Shown: positions 26,733 through 36,708 of the stretch, piece by piece | Position numbering within the stretch: the stretch's first letter is position 1 | Layout: each line of letters begins with the position of its first letter | From: Aquimarina mycalae | GTDB lineage: Bacteria > Bacteroidota > Bacteroidia > Flavobacteriales > Flavobacteriaceae | NCBI RefSeq assembly: GCF_029906345.1 | Contig: NZ_JARYGY010000002.1 | Coordinates: 401,901-465,900, forward strand | DNA: 64,000 bases | Direction: 5' to 3' | Translations under genes and position numbers: made by a program | The notes under the pieces: model-generated | Seen by the model: only the letters and a program-made list of their open reading frames with translations | What the model was told of the DNA's origin: nothing | Databases searched by the model: none

Positions 26733-27479
26733 TTAGATTGCTTTAGCTTCGTTATGCAGTAACTCTACTAATTGACCAACATTATCTGGAGAAACTAAAG
26801 TAACATCACCTTTAGGAGCTGGTTTTTCGAATTTAACCGCCTTTGTCTCTTGAGTAGCTTCAGCTGGCTCAACTACATTAAGTGGTTTCTTACGAGCCAT
26901 CATAATTCCTCTCATATTTGGAATACGAAGATCACTCTCTTCTACCAATCCTTTTTGACCTCCAACTACTAATGGTAATTTTGTAGTTGCTGTTTCTTTT
27001 CCTCCATCAATCTCACGAATAGCTGTTGCAGTATCTCCTTCTACTTCTAGTCCTATACAAGTATTAATAAAGTTAGCTCCAGTAAGTGCTGCCAACATTC
27101 CTGGCACCATACCTCCGTTATAATCAATTGACTCTCTACCAGCAATTACAAGATCATAACCTCCATCTTGTACTACTTTCGCTAATTGTTTAGCTACATA
27201 AAAACCATCTGTAGCTTCTGTATTTACTCTAATAGCATTATCTGCTCCAATTGCAAGTGCTTTTCGTAACGTTGGTTCTGTTTCTGCTCCTCCAACATTC
27301 ACTACATCTACAGACGCACCTTGCTTTTCTTTAAACCACATAGCACGTGTTAATCCAAACTCATCATTAGGATTGATTACAAACTGTACTCCATTAGTGT
27401 CAAACTTAGTGTCACCTTCTGTAAAATTAATTTTAGAAGTAGTGTCTGGCACATGGCTAATACAAACTAATATCTTCAT
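26733..27479 (-). CDS. etfB: Electron transfer flavoprotein, beta subunit
   Basis: A 248-residue AMP-binding ETF subunit. MKILVCISHVPDT at the start, NPNDEFGLTRAM, IAGRESIDYNGGMVPGMLA and REIDGGKETATTKLPLVV are the family signatures. It is the first gene of the etfBA operon and is divergent from pdhB. Confidence 0.96.
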   Translation of the reverse strand: MKILVCISHVPDTTSKINFTEGDTKFDTNGVQFVINPNDEFGLTRAMWFKEKQGASVDVVNVGGAETEPTLRKALAIGADNAIRVNTEATDGFYVAKQLAKVVQDGGYDLVIAGRESIDYNGGMVPGMLAALTGANFINTCIGLEVEGDTATAIREIDGGKETATTKLPLVVGGQKGLVEESDLRIPNMRGIMMARKKPLNVVEPAEATQETKAVKFEKPAPKGDVTLVSPDNVGQLVELLHNEAKAI

Positions 27480-27601
27480 TTTATATAGGTATTTTTTGAG
27501 AATTTAATAATAAAAGCGAAAGTACAAATAAAATGTCGAATTTACTATGCGTGCATAATAAATTTTTTAATTTTCAATGATCTGCAAAGGGTATTAATTG
27601 C

Positions 27602-27609
27602 TACTTTTG
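27602..27609 (+). promoter_or_regulatory. Candidate -7 element for pdhB
   Basis: TACTTTTG matches TAnnTTTG, 34 bases upstream of the pdhB start. No clear -33 element. Confidence 0.4.
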
Positions 27610-27643
27610 CCTTTCGTGTAGCACAAAAATAATTATTTTACAA

Positions 27644-28621
27644 ATGAAAACGATACAATTCAGAGAAGCAATTTGCGAAGCAATGAGCGAAGAAATGCGA
27701 AGAGACGATTCTATTTACTTAATGGGTGAAGAAGTTGCTGAGTACAATGGAGCATATAAAGCAAGTAAAGGAATGCTTGATGAGTTTGGGCCCGATAGAG
27801 TTATTGACACTCCGATTTCTGAATTAGGTTTTTCTGGAATTGCAATAGGTAGTGCTATGAATGGCAATCGCCCTATTGTAGAATATATGACTTTCAATTT
27901 TTCTCTTGTTGGTATCGATCAGATTATTAATAATGCCGCAAAAATGCGTCAAATGAGTGGAGGTCAGTTTAACATCCCTATTGTTTTTAGAGGCCCTACT
28001 GCCTCTGCAGGACAATTGGGAGCTACCCATTCTCAAGCTTTCGAGAATTGGTTTGCAAATACTCCTGGACTTAAAGTGGTGGTACCGTCTAATCCAAAAG
28101 ATGCTAAAGGTTTATTAAAATCTGCTATCCGTGATAATGACCCAGTGATTTTCATGGAAAGTGAACAAATGTATGGAGATAAAGGAGAAGTTCCAGAAGG
28201 AGAATACACTATCCCTCTTGGTGTTGCAGAAACTAAAAGAGAAGGTAATGATGTTACTATTGTGTCTTTTGGAAAAATAATTAAAGAAGCTTATAAAGCT
28301 GCAGATACACTTGCTAAAGAAAATATATCCTGTGAAATAATTGATTTAAGAACAGTACGACCTCTTGATCTCGATGCCATTTTCACTTCTGTTAAAAAAA
28401 CAAATAGACTGATTATTCTTGAAGAAGCATGGCCTCTTGCCAATATTGCTTCTGAGATTACATATCAAGTTCAATCTAACATATTCGATTATTTGGATGC
28501 TCCAATTCTCAAAATAAATACAGCCGACACTCCTACTCCATACTCACCTGTATTACTTGAACAATGGCTACCAAATAGTGAAGATGTTGTTAAAGCTGTC
28601 AAAAAAGTGATGTATAAATAA
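27644..28621 (+). CDS. pdhB: Pyruvate dehydrogenase E1 component, beta subunit
   Basis: A 325-residue transketolase-like beta subunit of the 2-oxoacid dehydrogenase complex. Visible signatures: REAICEAMSEEM, MGEEVAEYNGAYKASKGML, DTPISELGFSGIAIGSAM, QLGATHSQAFENWFANTPGLK (family motif split here) and EEAWPLANIASEI. It catalyses decarboxylation of pyruvate together with the alpha subunit, which is not adjacent. The gene is monocistronic, with a 410-base gap downstream. Confidence 0.94.
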   Translation: MKTIQFREAICEAMSEEMRRDDSIYLMGEEVAEYNGAYKASKGMLDEFGPDRVIDTPISELGFSGIAIGSAMNGNRPIVEYMTFNFSLVGIDQIINNAAKMRQMSGGQFNIPIVFRGPTASAGQLGATHSQAFENWFANTPGLKVVVPSNPKDAKGLLKSAIRDNDPVIFMESEQMYGDKGEVPEGEYTIPLGVAETKREGNDVTIVSFGKIIKEAYKAADTLAKENISCEIIDLRTVRPLDLDAIFTSVKKTNRLIILEEAWPLANIASEITYQVQSNIFDYLDAPILKINTADTPTPYSPVLLEQWLPNSEDVVKAVKKVMYK

Positions 28622-29031
28622 AATGAACCTTTTTTCTTTGCGTTTGATAGTTTTTAAATTTTGATTCGATTCTTATAAATATTGGCTCGAAATTTGATAA
28701 AACCATATAAGTTTAAAAACATCAACATTTATTAAAAACTTTGAAATACTGAAATTATAGATTTAAAATGTTTCGCTTTAAAAACATAGGAATCAAATTC
28801 CATAAAGAGCATTTTAAATATTGGTATTGCAGGTAGGGTATTTGTGTATTGATGTGTTTTAGATAAAACAACGACGTTTAATTTGATTAGACAACGTTAC
28901 ATTTTAACACCAGTAATAATCATTAAAGAGGACTTAATTGTTCCTTTTTTGATTTTAAACATATTGAATTATTTCAATCAAGTAGTTAACTAATGTAATG
29001 ATGCTTGATCACAATTATTTAAAAATATTAG
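28622..29031 (+). other. 410-base gene-free gap with nested inverted repeats
   Basis: No convincing ORF. The main structure is at 28761-28819: ATTTAAAATG/CATTTTAAAT (10 bp) encloses CTTTA/TAAAG (5 bp), which encloses GGAAT-CAA-ATTCC (28789-28801). This would fold as one branched hairpin. It does not match an RNA family that I recognise. Confidence 0.45.
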
Positions 29032-31530
29032 ATGAGATATTGGGTTTTAGGGTTTATATTTTTTGCTTTTAGCAGCTCTTTCATTTTTGCACAGACCAAA
29101 GTTAGTGGTCATATATACGATAGTAATAAACAAGCTATTCCATTTGCAAACATTGTTTTTGTTAATTCTACTATAGGAACCATTACAGATGAGAATGGTA
29201 GATTCTATATGGAATCTGATCAAAATCATTCGAGCATCAAAGTATCTTTTCTGGGTTTTGAAACCAAAACGATTCCACTTACACAGCGGACCACATATAA
29301 AATGCAAATTACTTTAGAGGAAGAAGCTGCATCCCTAGATGAAGTAGTAATATATAAAGGCAAAACCTCTAAGAAAAATAACCCTGCTATTGATATTCTT
29401 CGGAAAATTTGGGAAAATAGGCGTGAAAATGGTGTCAAAAAGTTTAAACAATATAACTATGATAAATACGAAAAATTAGAATTCGACCTGAATACTATTG
29501 ACAGTGCTTTGGTAAACAGTAGGATTTTTAATGGTATGGAGTTTATTTTTGAAGATATTGACACTTCAAGAATAACTGGAAAAACATATTTGCCGATCTT
29601 TTTAAATGAGGCAATTTCTAAAGTCTATGGAGACAATGAACTCAATGAGCTTAAAGAAGTTTTGCAAGGAAATAAAAACGCTGGTTTTAGTGATAACCAA
29701 ACTTTAATTGCATTTGTAAAAGATTTATACTCTGATTATGATATCTATGACAACTACCTGAAATTCTTTGACAAAAGTTTTACCAGCCCATTATCAAGAA
29801 CAGGAATCAATGTATACAACTATGTACTTTCTGATAGTGCCTACATTGGAGATAAGTGGTGTTATAACATCATCTATTACCCTAGAAGAAAGAACGAGTT
29901 AACATTTAAAGGTGATTTTTGGGTAAATGATACTACTTGGGCAATTAAAGAAATTAATCTAGAGGTCACTAAGAGTGCAAATATCAACTGGGTAAAAGAC
30001 TTATATATCGAACAAGAGTTTGATGTTCTTAATGACTCTATTTTCTTAATCACAAAAGATTATTTTCAATCTGATTTTGCCTTAAATAAAAAAGAAAAAT
30101 CAAGAGGAGTTTATGGTAAAAGAACTACCCTTTATGATAATTACAAGTTTGATCAAAAGAAAGGAAAAAAATTCTACCAGAGTCAAGTAGACCCTTACAA
30201 TCAAGATGTCTATAATCGTGAAGATTCTTTTTGGGCTAATGCCAGAATGGAAAAACTAAACAAAGACGAACAAAAAGTATACAAACTTCTTGACACCCTT
30301 AAAACCGTAAAAGCATTTAAACGATTATACAATGTAGGAACTATTTTAGCTACAGGATATGTAGATTTTGATGGATGGGATTTTGGTCCATTATTCTCTA
30401 CTGTTGGATACAACGCCATTGAAGGTTTTAGGATTAGAGCTGGTGGTAGAACCTATTTTACAGTAAATGACCGTTGGCGAATTGAAGGGTACGGTGCTTA
30501 TGGATTTAAAGATAAAAAATTCAAATATGGACTTTCTGGAAAATATCTTGTAGATCGAAAATCAAGATTAATTGTTTCTGCTGGAAATCGAAGAGATGTA
30601 GAGCAATTAGGAGCTAGTTTGACTAACACCAATGATGTAGAAGGAAGAAGTTTAGCGTCATCTTCAATTGTCTCTACTGGTGATAACAGTAGATTGACCT
30701 CTATCAACCTATCTGCGTTCTCTATGCAAATTGAACCCAGAAAGAATTTTACAATTGGAGTAACTGGATCATTTAGGACATTAAAACCAGCTGATAGTAA
30801 TTTATTTAGCTTAGATTTTGTTGATCCAGATACTGGTGTATTGAGAACAGAAATCAAACAAGCCGAAATTGCAACGTCATTAGCTTATTATCCTGGAAGA
30901 AAAACTACTGGATATGGGGTCGATAGAATTACTGTTAATGATGGGGATTTTGCCCAATTATTCCTTAATTATTCTGTAGGTTTAGATCATATATTAGAAA
31001 GTGATTTTGAGTATCAAAAAATTCAATTTCTCTATAGACAACCATGGAACATTGGTGGTTTTGGAGTGTTAAACAGTTCTATTGAACTAGGAAAAACGTT
31101 TGGCGATGTGCCTCTTGGTTTATTAAGTGTTGTTCCTGGTAACCAAACTTATTTATCCATTCAAAATACATTTCCTTTATTAAACTTCTATGAATTTGTA
31201 ACAGATACCTATGCTGCAGTGCACATGGAACATAATTTTAATGGAAGAATCTTCTCAAGAATCCCCTTACTTAGAAAACTAAATTTAAGAGAGTTAGTAG
31301 GCGTTAGAGGGGTATGGGGAGAGTTGTCTGATGAAAACATAGCTCTTGATGCTTCCGGCTTTTTGCAAACAGTAGGAGCGCCAGATGATGAAATCTATTG
31401 GGAATACAGTGTTGGTGTGGGTAATATTTTTAAAATATTCAGAATTGATTTTCATTTTAGAGGAAATTACTTTGACAATCCTGATGCTCGTAATTTTGGT
31501 GTTACTGGATCATTTGGCTTCTACTTTTAG
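29032..31530 (+). CDS. DUF5686/carboxypeptidase-like-regulatory-domain outer-membrane protein
   Basis: An 832-residue exported protein. A signal peptide ends SFIFAQ. Residues ~22-105 form a CarboxypepD_reg-like/CNA-B-type domain (VSGHIYDSNKQAIPFANIVF, then GTITDENGRFYM) ending in the typical LDEVVIY linker. The rest is a DUF5686 region with many amphipathic strands and a terminal aromatic (GSFGFYF), indicating an outer-membrane beta barrel. This family is widespread in Bacteroidota and its function is unknown. No TonB-dependent plug motif is visible. Confidence 0.82.
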   Translation: MRYWVLGFIFFAFSSSFIFAQTKVSGHIYDSNKQAIPFANIVFVNSTIGTITDENGRFYMESDQNHSSIKVSFLGFETKTIPLTQRTTYKMQITLEEEAASLDEVVIYKGKTSKKNNPAIDILRKIWENRRENGVKKFKQYNYDKYEKLEFDLNTIDSALVNSRIFNGMEFIFEDIDTSRITGKTYLPIFLNEAISKVYGDNELNELKEVLQGNKNAGFSDNQTLIAFVKDLYSDYDIYDNYLKFFDKSFTSPLSRTGINVYNYVLSDSAYIGDKWCYNIIYYPRRKNELTFKGDFWVNDTTWAIKEINLEVTKSANINWVKDLYIEQEFDVLNDSIFLITKDYFQSDFALNKKEKSRGVYGKRTTLYDNYKFDQKKGKKFYQSQVDPYNQDVYNREDSFWANARMEKLNKDEQKVYKLLDTLKTVKAFKRLYNVGTILATGYVDFDGWDFGPLFSTVGYNAIEGFRIRAGGRTYFTVNDRWRIEGYGAYGFKDKKFKYGLSGKYLVDRKSRLIVSAGNRRDVEQLGASLTNTNDVEGRSLASSSIVSTGDNSRLTSINLSAFSMQIEPRKNFTIGVTGSFRTLKPADSNLFSLDFVDPDTGVLRTEIKQAEIATSLAYYPGRKTTGYGVDRITVNDGDFAQLFLNYSVGLDHILESDFEYQKIQFLYRQPWNIGGFGVLNSSIELGKTFGDVPLGLLSVVPGNQTYLSIQNTFPLLNFYEFVTDTYAAVHMEHNFNGRIFSRIPLLRKLNLRELVGVRGVWGELSDENIALDASGFLQTVGAPDDEIYWEYSVGVGNIFKIFRIDFHFRGNYFDNPDARNFGVTGSFGFYF

Positions 31531-31725
31531 TATATTAAATATCCTAAAAACTCATTACAGAAAACAGATGTAGAATTACAAAATTATTATGATTATGTAA
31601 ATTTTGTATTACCCAAGTTAGGTGATTTACTTTTCCGAAAACCTTTTAGTTAAGGGCCCGCATAAAATTTAACATAAAAAACCATTATTTTTGGTTATAA
31701 ATTTCACACAACCCCTTGTATTACT

Positions 31726-31733
31726 TATCTTTG
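31726..31733 (+). promoter_or_regulatory. Candidate -7 element for ppa
   Basis: TATCTTTG matches TAnnTTTG, 26 bases upstream of the pyrophosphatase start. The -33 element is not clear. Confidence 0.4.
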
Positions 31734-31759
31734 CCGCCCATTAAAATGAGAATAAGAAT

Positions 31760-32290
31760 ATGAGCGCAGCAACTCGCGAAAGTTTCGACGTACTTATCGA
31801 AATACCAAAAGGAAGTCGTAATAAATATGAATACGATTTTGATATAAAAAAGATCCGATATGATCGCATGATATTTTCTTCAATGATGTATCCTGCAGAT
31901 TACGGATTTATCCCAGAAACATTAGCATTAGATGGAGATCCACTTGATGTATTAGTTTTAGTTACAGAACCTACATTTCCAGGTTGCGTAATGGAGGTGA
32001 AACCGATTGGAGTATTTCATATGGCAGACGAAAAAGGTCCAGATGAAAAAATCATCTGTGTACCAGTAGCTGATCCAATTGCTAGTAGATTGGCAGATCT
32101 TAAAGAAATGAATCCTCATTTAATAAAAGAAATAGAGCATTTTTTCCAGGTATACAAGGACTTAGAGAAGAAAAAAGTTGATGTTGGTGGATGGGGTAAT
32201 ATAGATGAAGCTAAGAAAATCATCAAAGACTGTGTACAACGTTTTAAGGATATGCCAAATAAACCAGAAGGATTGTTTAGTATTCAATAA
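31760..32290 (+). CDS. ppa: Soluble inorganic pyrophosphatase (family I)
   Basis: A 176-residue family I pyrophosphatase. EIPKGSRNKYEYD at the N-terminus and LDGDPLDVLVLV hold the metal- and phosphate-binding acidic residues, and MYPADYGFIPET carries active-site tyrosines. It hydrolyses PPi in the cytoplasm. It is followed by a terminator and then by a membrane pyrophosphatase, so two PPi-consuming enzymes are adjacent but probably separately transcribed. Confidence 0.96.
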   Translation: MSAATRESFDVLIEIPKGSRNKYEYDFDIKKIRYDRMIFSSMMYPADYGFIPETLALDGDPLDVLVLVTEPTFPGCVMEVKPIGVFHMADEKGPDEKIICVPVADPIASRLADLKEMNPHLIKEIEHFFQVYKDLEKKKVDVGGWGNIDEAKKIIKDCVQRFKDMPNKPEGLFSIQ

Positions 32291-32311
32291 AGTTCTATAC
32301 AAAAAATAAAT

Positions 32312-32347
32312 AAAAGCGCAATATTTTCTTATGAATATTGCGCTTTT
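32312..32347 (+). terminator. Terminator after ppa
   Basis: AAAAGCGCAATATT and AATATTGCGCTTTT form a 14-bp perfect stem with an 8-base loop, followed by a T-rich stretch. Confidence 0.92.
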
Positions 32348-32402
32348 TCTTTTTAGCTTTATTTTACTACATTTAGCGACTAATTAACTAAAAATACATT
32401 TA

Positions 32403-34703
32403 ATGGAATCAAATATGATTTATATGCCAATTGTTTTGGCATTACTGGGGCTAATTTATATGCTTGTCAAAAAATCTTGGGTAATGAAGCAAGATGCCGG
32501 TGACGGTAAAATGAAAGAAATTTCAGATCATATCTATGAAGGAGCCTTAGCTTTCTTAAATGCAGAGTATAAATTACTTGCAATATTCGTTGTAATAGTA
32601 AGTATATTGCTTGCTATTGTATCTTTTGTGGTACCCACCACTCACTGGTTAATTGTAATTGCTTTTATATTTGGAGCCATTTTCTCTGCTTTTGCTGGTA
32701 ATATAGGAATGAAAATAGCAACAAAAACAAATGTAAGAACAACACAAGCTGCACGTACTAGTTTACCAAATGCTCTTAAAATATCCTTTGGAGGAGGTAC
32801 CGTTATGGGACTTGGTGTTGCTGGTTTAGCAGTATTGGGTTTAACTGCCTTTTTTATATTCTTTTTTCACTTCTTTATGGGTGGAGAATGGACCAATACA
32901 ATGGATATGACTATTGTACTCGAAACATTAGCGGGGTTTTCTCTAGGAGCTGAATCTATTGCATTATTTGCTCGTGTGGGAGGAGGAATTTACACCAAAG
33001 CAGCAGATGTAGGTGCAGATCTAGTAGGTAAAGTTGAAGCAGGTATTCCTGAAGATGATCCACGTAATCCTGCAACTATTGCTGATAATGTAGGGGACAA
33101 TGTTGGAGATGTTGCTGGTATGGGTGCTGATTTATTCGGTTCTTATGTAGCAACTGTTCTTGCTGCTATGGTACTAGGAAATTATGTAATTAAAGATATG
33201 GGAGGTTCTATCTCTGATCTTTTTGGAGGTATTGGACCAATCTTATTACCTATGGCAATTGCAGGTGCAGGAATCATCATTTCTGTTATTGGTACAATAT
33301 TGGTAAAAATTAAAAGTAATGATGCTAAAGAAGCTCAAGTAATGGGCGCACTTAATATTGGTAACTGGACATCAATTATTCTAGTAGCAATAGCTTGTTT
33401 TGCACTATGTAAGTGGATGCTTCCAGAAACTATGAAAATGGAATTCTTTGGTGAGGGGCTTGTAGAGATTTCGGCAATGCGTGTATTTTACGCAACGCTT
33501 GTAGGGTTAGTAGTTGGAGCTGTAATTTCATCAGTTACTGAGTACTATACTGGACTAGGTAAATCACCAATTCTTAAAATTGTTCAACAATCAAGTACAG
33601 GTGCTGGAACGAATATTATTGCTGGTTTAGCAACTGGAATGATTTCGACATTCCCTTCTGTATTATTATTTGCAGGTGCCATATGGGCATCGTACGCTTT
33701 CGCAGGATTTTATGGTGTAGCTTTAGCGGCCTCTGCAATGATGGCAACAACTGCAATGCAATTAGCAATAGATGCTTTTGGACCTATATCCGATAACGCT
33801 GGTGGGATTGCAGAAATGAGTGAACAGGAACCAATCGTAAGAGAACGTACAGACATATTAGATTCTGTAGGTAATACAACAGCCGCAACAGGAAAAGGGT
33901 TTGCTATTGCATCCGCCGCTTTAACTTCATTAGCTTTATTTGCAGCTTATGTAACTTTTACTGGGATTGATGGTATTAATATTTTCAAAGCACCAGTATT
34001 GGCAATGTTATTTGTTGGAGGTATGGTCCCAGTAGTATTTTCTGCATTAGCAATGAATGCTGTTGGTAAAGCAGCAATGGAAATGGTACAAGAAGTACGT
34101 CGTCAGTTTAGAGATATTGCAGGAATTATGGAAGGTACAGGAAAACCTGAATATGATAAGTGTGTTGCTATATCTACCAGAGCATCTTTAAGAGAAATGA
34201 TGTTACCAGGATTATTGACTATCGGATTCCCATTGGTGATTGCATTTGTTCCATTATTATTTGGAATGAATACATTAGCAATTGCAGAAATGTTAGGAGG
34301 ATATATGGCTGGAGTTACTGTAAGTGGTGTATTATGGGCTATTTTTCAAAACAATGCAGGTGGTGCCTGGGATAATGCTAAAAAATCATTTGAAGCTGGT
34401 GTAGAAATCAATGGAGAAATGACTTACAAAGGTTCTGATGCTCACAAAGCTGCTGTGACTGGAGATACTGTTGGTGATCCTTTTAAAGACACTTCTGGAC
34501 CATCTATGAATATCCTTATCAAACTAACATGTCTTATAGGACTTGTTATAGCTCCGATCTTAGGAGGTCATACAGCTGAAACTGCCGTTGCAGATCAAAA
34601 CGTAGAAACAACTACAACTGCTAAGCAAGAAACAGCAGATCAAGGAAAAGTAAAAAAATTAAAATCCAATTCTCTAGAATCTAAAGAAACGGCAATACAA
34701 TAA
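32403..34703 (+). CDS. hppA: Membrane-bound, ion-pumping pyrophosphatase
   Basis: A 766-residue polytopic membrane protein (about 15-16 helices) using PPi hydrolysis to pump H+ or Na+ outward. The PPi site is visible as [18 protein letters not shown], then [19 protein letters not shown]. The [10 protein letters not shown] motif has Ala where K+-independent enzymes carry Lys, so I infer a K+-dependent enzyme; these include the Na+-pumping types. A short hydrophilic C-terminal tail (about 45 residues, Thr/Lys-rich) is extra. It has its own terminator. Confidence 0.95.
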   Translation: MESNMIYMPIVLALLGLIYMLVKKSWVMKQDAGDGKMKEISDHIYEGALAFLNAEYKLLAIFVVIVSILLAIVSFVVPTTHWLIVIAFIFGAIFSAFAGNIGMKIATKTNVRTTQAARTSLPNALKISFGGGTVMGLGVAGLAVLGLTAFFIFFFHFFMGGEWTNTMDMTIVLETLAGFSLGAESIALFARVGGGIYTKAADVGADLVGKVEAGIPEDDPRNPATIADNVGDNVGDVAGMGADLFGSYVATVLAAMVLGNYVIKDMGGSISDLFGGIGPILLPMAIAGAGIIISVIGTILVKIKSNDAKEAQVMGALNIGNWTSIILVAIACFALCKWMLPETMKMEFFGEGLVEISAMRVFYATLVGLVVGAVISSVTEYYTGLGKSPILKIVQQSSTGAGTNIIAGLATGMISTFPSVLLFAGAIWASYAFAGFYGVALAASAMMATTAMQLAIDAFGPISDNAGGIAEMSEQEPIVRERTDILDSVGNTTAATGKGFAIASAALTSLALFAAYVTFTGIDGINIFKAPVLAMLFVGGMVPVVFSALAMNAVGKAAMEMVQEVRRQFRDIAGIMEGTGKPEYDKCVAISTRASLREMMLPGLLTIGFPLVIAFVPLLFGMNTLAIAEMLGGYMAGVTVSGVLWAIFQNNAGGAWDNAKKSFEAGVEINGEMTYKGSDAHKAAVTGDTVGDPFKDTSGPSMNILIKLTCLIGLVIAPILGGHTAETAVADQNVETTTTAKQETADQGKVKKLKSNSLESKETAIQ

Positions 34704-34724
34704 TTTTTTAATCATAATAAATTA

Positions 34725-34750
34725 AAAACCTCGCTAATTAGCGAGGTTTT
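34725..34750 (+). terminator. Terminator after hppA
   Basis: A 26-base perfect palindrome (AAAACCTCGCTAA and its reverse complement), followed by further Ts. Confidence 0.92.
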
Positions 34751-34775
34751 TTATCTTTATATTATATAACTTTCT

Positions 34776-35771
34776 ATGTTCAGAAAAAAACCATTACGAA
34801 TTAATTCTTATCTAGGGTATGGAACCAATACAAGAATCAGAGCTACTGGCAGAGCTTTAGAAGATGAGAATCTTAATTTTGATGGAAATACAGGAACATT
34901 AAAGACATTGTGGAATATCTTTAAGCAATTCGAAAGTGATGAAATTCCAGATATCGAAGTTGCATTAACCTTTTCAAATAAACCACCTATTATTACAGTT
35001 ACAGATGCTGAGGGATACTATCATTTTGATAAAGAATTTCAAGAAAATTTAAATCCAGATGAATCTGAATGGATTTCATACATAATTTCTTTTTACAGAA
35101 AACAAAAAAAACAAATCATTAATAATAATGTATTTAAAGGTGAAATGCTGATCCCTAAACAAAGTGCAGCATATGGAGTTATAAGTGACATTGACGACAC
35201 CATTTTACATACTGGTGTTGCTTCCTTTTTTAAGTGGAGAGTAATTGCAAATACATTTTTTAAAAATTTTGACAAAAGATTACCATTAGAAGGCACGGTT
35301 GATTTTTATAAAAAACTACGGTTTGGAAAAAGTACAAAAGAAGTAAATCCGATTTTTTATGTTAGCAATAGCCCTTGGAATTTATATGATTACCTAACCG
35401 CTTTTCTTCACAAGCATGCATTTCCAAAAGGACCTATTTTACTTAGAGATTTCAGAACTCCTTTTGACAAGACTCCTAAGCCTAAAGCACCTCATAAATA
35501 TTCTGAAATTTTAAATCTTTTAGCATTATATCCAAACTTAAAATTCATACTCATTGGAGATAGTGGAGAAAAAGATGCGCATATTTACACAGAAATTGCC
35601 ACCGATCATCCTGATAGGATTTTAGCAATTTATCTAAGAAGTGTAAATCACAAGAGAAAGGAAAGACGAATTCTTAAAATCATCAATTCCTTTACAATTG
35701 TTCCTATTCTTCTTGTGCATTCATCCGATGAAGCCGAACAACATGCAAGAGCAAAAGGGTATATTAATTAG
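34776..35771 (+). CDS. App1-like phosphatidate phosphatase (DUF2183) family protein
   Basis: A 331-residue protein. Residues ~130-300 hold the HAD-like catalytic domain of the App1/DUF2183 family: ISDIDDTILHT with the DxDDT motif at 138-142, FYVSNSPWNLYDYL, and LIGDSGEKDAHIY. An N-terminal beta-rich region precedes it. Yeast App1 dephosphorylates phosphatidate; a lipid phosphatase role here is inferred. There is no signal peptide. Its 3' end overlaps the convergent repressor gene by 8 bases. Confidence 0.85.
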   Translation: MFRKKPLRINSYLGYGTNTRIRATGRALEDENLNFDGNTGTLKTLWNIFKQFESDEIPDIEVALTFSNKPPIITVTDAEGYYHFDKEFQENLNPDESEWISYIISFYRKQKKQIINNNVFKGEMLIPKQSAAYGVISDIDDTILHTGVASFFKWRVIANTFFKNFDKRLPLEGTVDFYKKLRFGKSTKEVNPIFYVSNSPWNLYDYLTAFLHKHAFPKGPILLRDFRTPFDKTPKPKAPHKYSEILNLLALYPNLKFILIGDSGEKDAHIYTEIATDHPDRILAIYLRSVNHKRKERRILKIINSFTIVPILLVHSSDEAEQHARAKGYIN

Positions 35772-36534
35772 TTTTTAAGCTTCTCACTTCAGAAGTTAAT
35801 GCAACCATAGCATCTTGTAATTGCCTTATACTAGCTGTATCCGAGTTGGCATCAATATTAAAACTCAATTTACTATTGATCTCCCACAGCTCGACAATCT
35901 GATGCGTTTGGATTGTATACGGCAAGTAGTCAGTGTTTAATGAGATTAAGGTAAGAACAGACGCGTCTTCATTTTTCTTAACTTTTTTCACCACTACACT
36001 ATCCGCAAGCACAACCACATAAATAGCATTATTACTAAGTTCTGAAAGATTATTAACAGCCTTACCAATCACCCATTCCTTAGGTTCTAAAACTGGTAAC
36101 ATACTATCTCCTTCTACTTGAAACCCCCGATAGGTGGCATTACGATATTCTGGAAGCGGTATATCAAACGCTGGTAATTGTTGATACCAATCCACATCTT
36201 GTACATTATGAGGATATCCAGCAGCAGCTTTTACATTAACAAGAACAATATTCTCATTGTTTTCTGAATCTACAGTTACAATTTTCGGAGCAACATCTCC
36301 GCTTTGCAACTGAATTTTCTTTTGATCACTTTCACCAAACAACCATAAAGGGTTTACTCCAAATTCCTGAAGTAATCTAGAAACAACTTTTCCTGAAATT
36401 TTAGTTTTTCCCCTTTCGATATCCGCAGTAGAGTTTTTGATATGCAAAACTCTGGCAAAATCAGATTGTGTAAAATGATTTTCCTCACGAATAGATTTAA
36501 AACGTTGAATGGTTTGGTTAGTTAAATTATCCAT
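35764..36534 (-). CDS. Self-cleaving LexA/CI-type repressor (XRE HTH + peptidase S24)
   Basis: A 256-residue regulator. Residues ~8-60 are an XRE helix-turn-helix (FTQSDFARVLHIKNSTADIERGK). The S24 domain spans ~95-230 with the LexA-type catalytic parts: KAAAGYP with a putative Ala105-Gly106 cleavage bond, EGDSMLP with Ser144, and DSVVVKK with Lys183. This predicts RecA-stimulated self-cleavage and derepression after DNA damage. It is divergent from the DUF559/radical-SAM repair operon, and two identical dyads lie in the shared promoter region. It is not obviously phage-derived, as no phage genes are nearby. Confidence 0.85.
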   Translation of the reverse strand: MDNLTNQTIQRFKSIREENHFTQSDFARVLHIKNSTADIERGKTKISGKVVSRLLQEFGVNPLWLFGESDQKKIQLQSGDVAPKIVTVDSENNENIVLVNVKAAAGYPHNVQDVDWYQQLPAFDIPLPEYRNATYRGFQVEGDSMLPVLEPKEWVIGKAVNNLSELSNNAIYVVVLADSVVVKKVKKNEDASVLTLISLNTDYLPYTIQTHQIVELWEINSKLSFNIDANSDTASIRQLQDAMVALTSEVRSLKTN

Positions 36535-36602
36535 ACAACTACGATTTATTTATTTATAAGCATAGATTATTCTCTTTCTATAATTTGGGATAATTGTTTT
36601 AA

Positions 36603-36610
36603 CAAATATA
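36603..36610 (-). promoter_or_regulatory. Candidate -7 element for the repressor gene
   Basis: TATATTTG on the minus strand matches TAnnTTTG. A TTGG about 18 bases further upstream lies within operator 1 and may serve as the -33 element. Confidence 0.5.
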
Positions 36611-36617
36611 CCAATTT

Positions 36618-36632
36618 TTGGAATATTTCCAA
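36618..36632. promoter_or_regulatory. Operator 1 (dyad TTGGAA-TAT-TTCCAA)
   Basis: A perfect 6-bp inverted repeat with a 3-base spacer. It overlaps the likely -33 region of the repressor promoter. Its core is repeated exactly at 36660-36673. Confidence 0.7.
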
Positions 36633-36659
36633 TTTTAACACTATTTGATTTTTATTTTA

Positions 36660-36674
36660 TTGGAATATTTCCAT
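36660..36674. promoter_or_regulatory. Operator 2 (dyad TTGGAA-TAT-TTCCA)
   Basis: The same 14 bases as operator 1, 42 bases away. It directly abuts a TAAATTTG -7 element (36674-36681) for the repair operon, so a bound repressor would block polymerase. Confidence 0.7.
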
Positions 36675-36681
36675 AAATTTG
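36674..36681 (+). promoter_or_regulatory. Candidate -7 element for the repair operon
   Basis: TAAATTTG matches TAnnTTTG, 27 bases before the start at 36709. The nearest TTTG upstream is 26 bases away, so -33 spacing is not ideal. Confidence 0.45.
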
Positions 36682-36708
36682 GAAAAATTACAAGTTAAAT
36701 AGACGATT

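Noticed and set aside
35764..36534. S24 repressor as evidence of a prophage
   Set aside because: No integrase, capsid, terminase or tail genes are nearby; the repressor faces repair genes.
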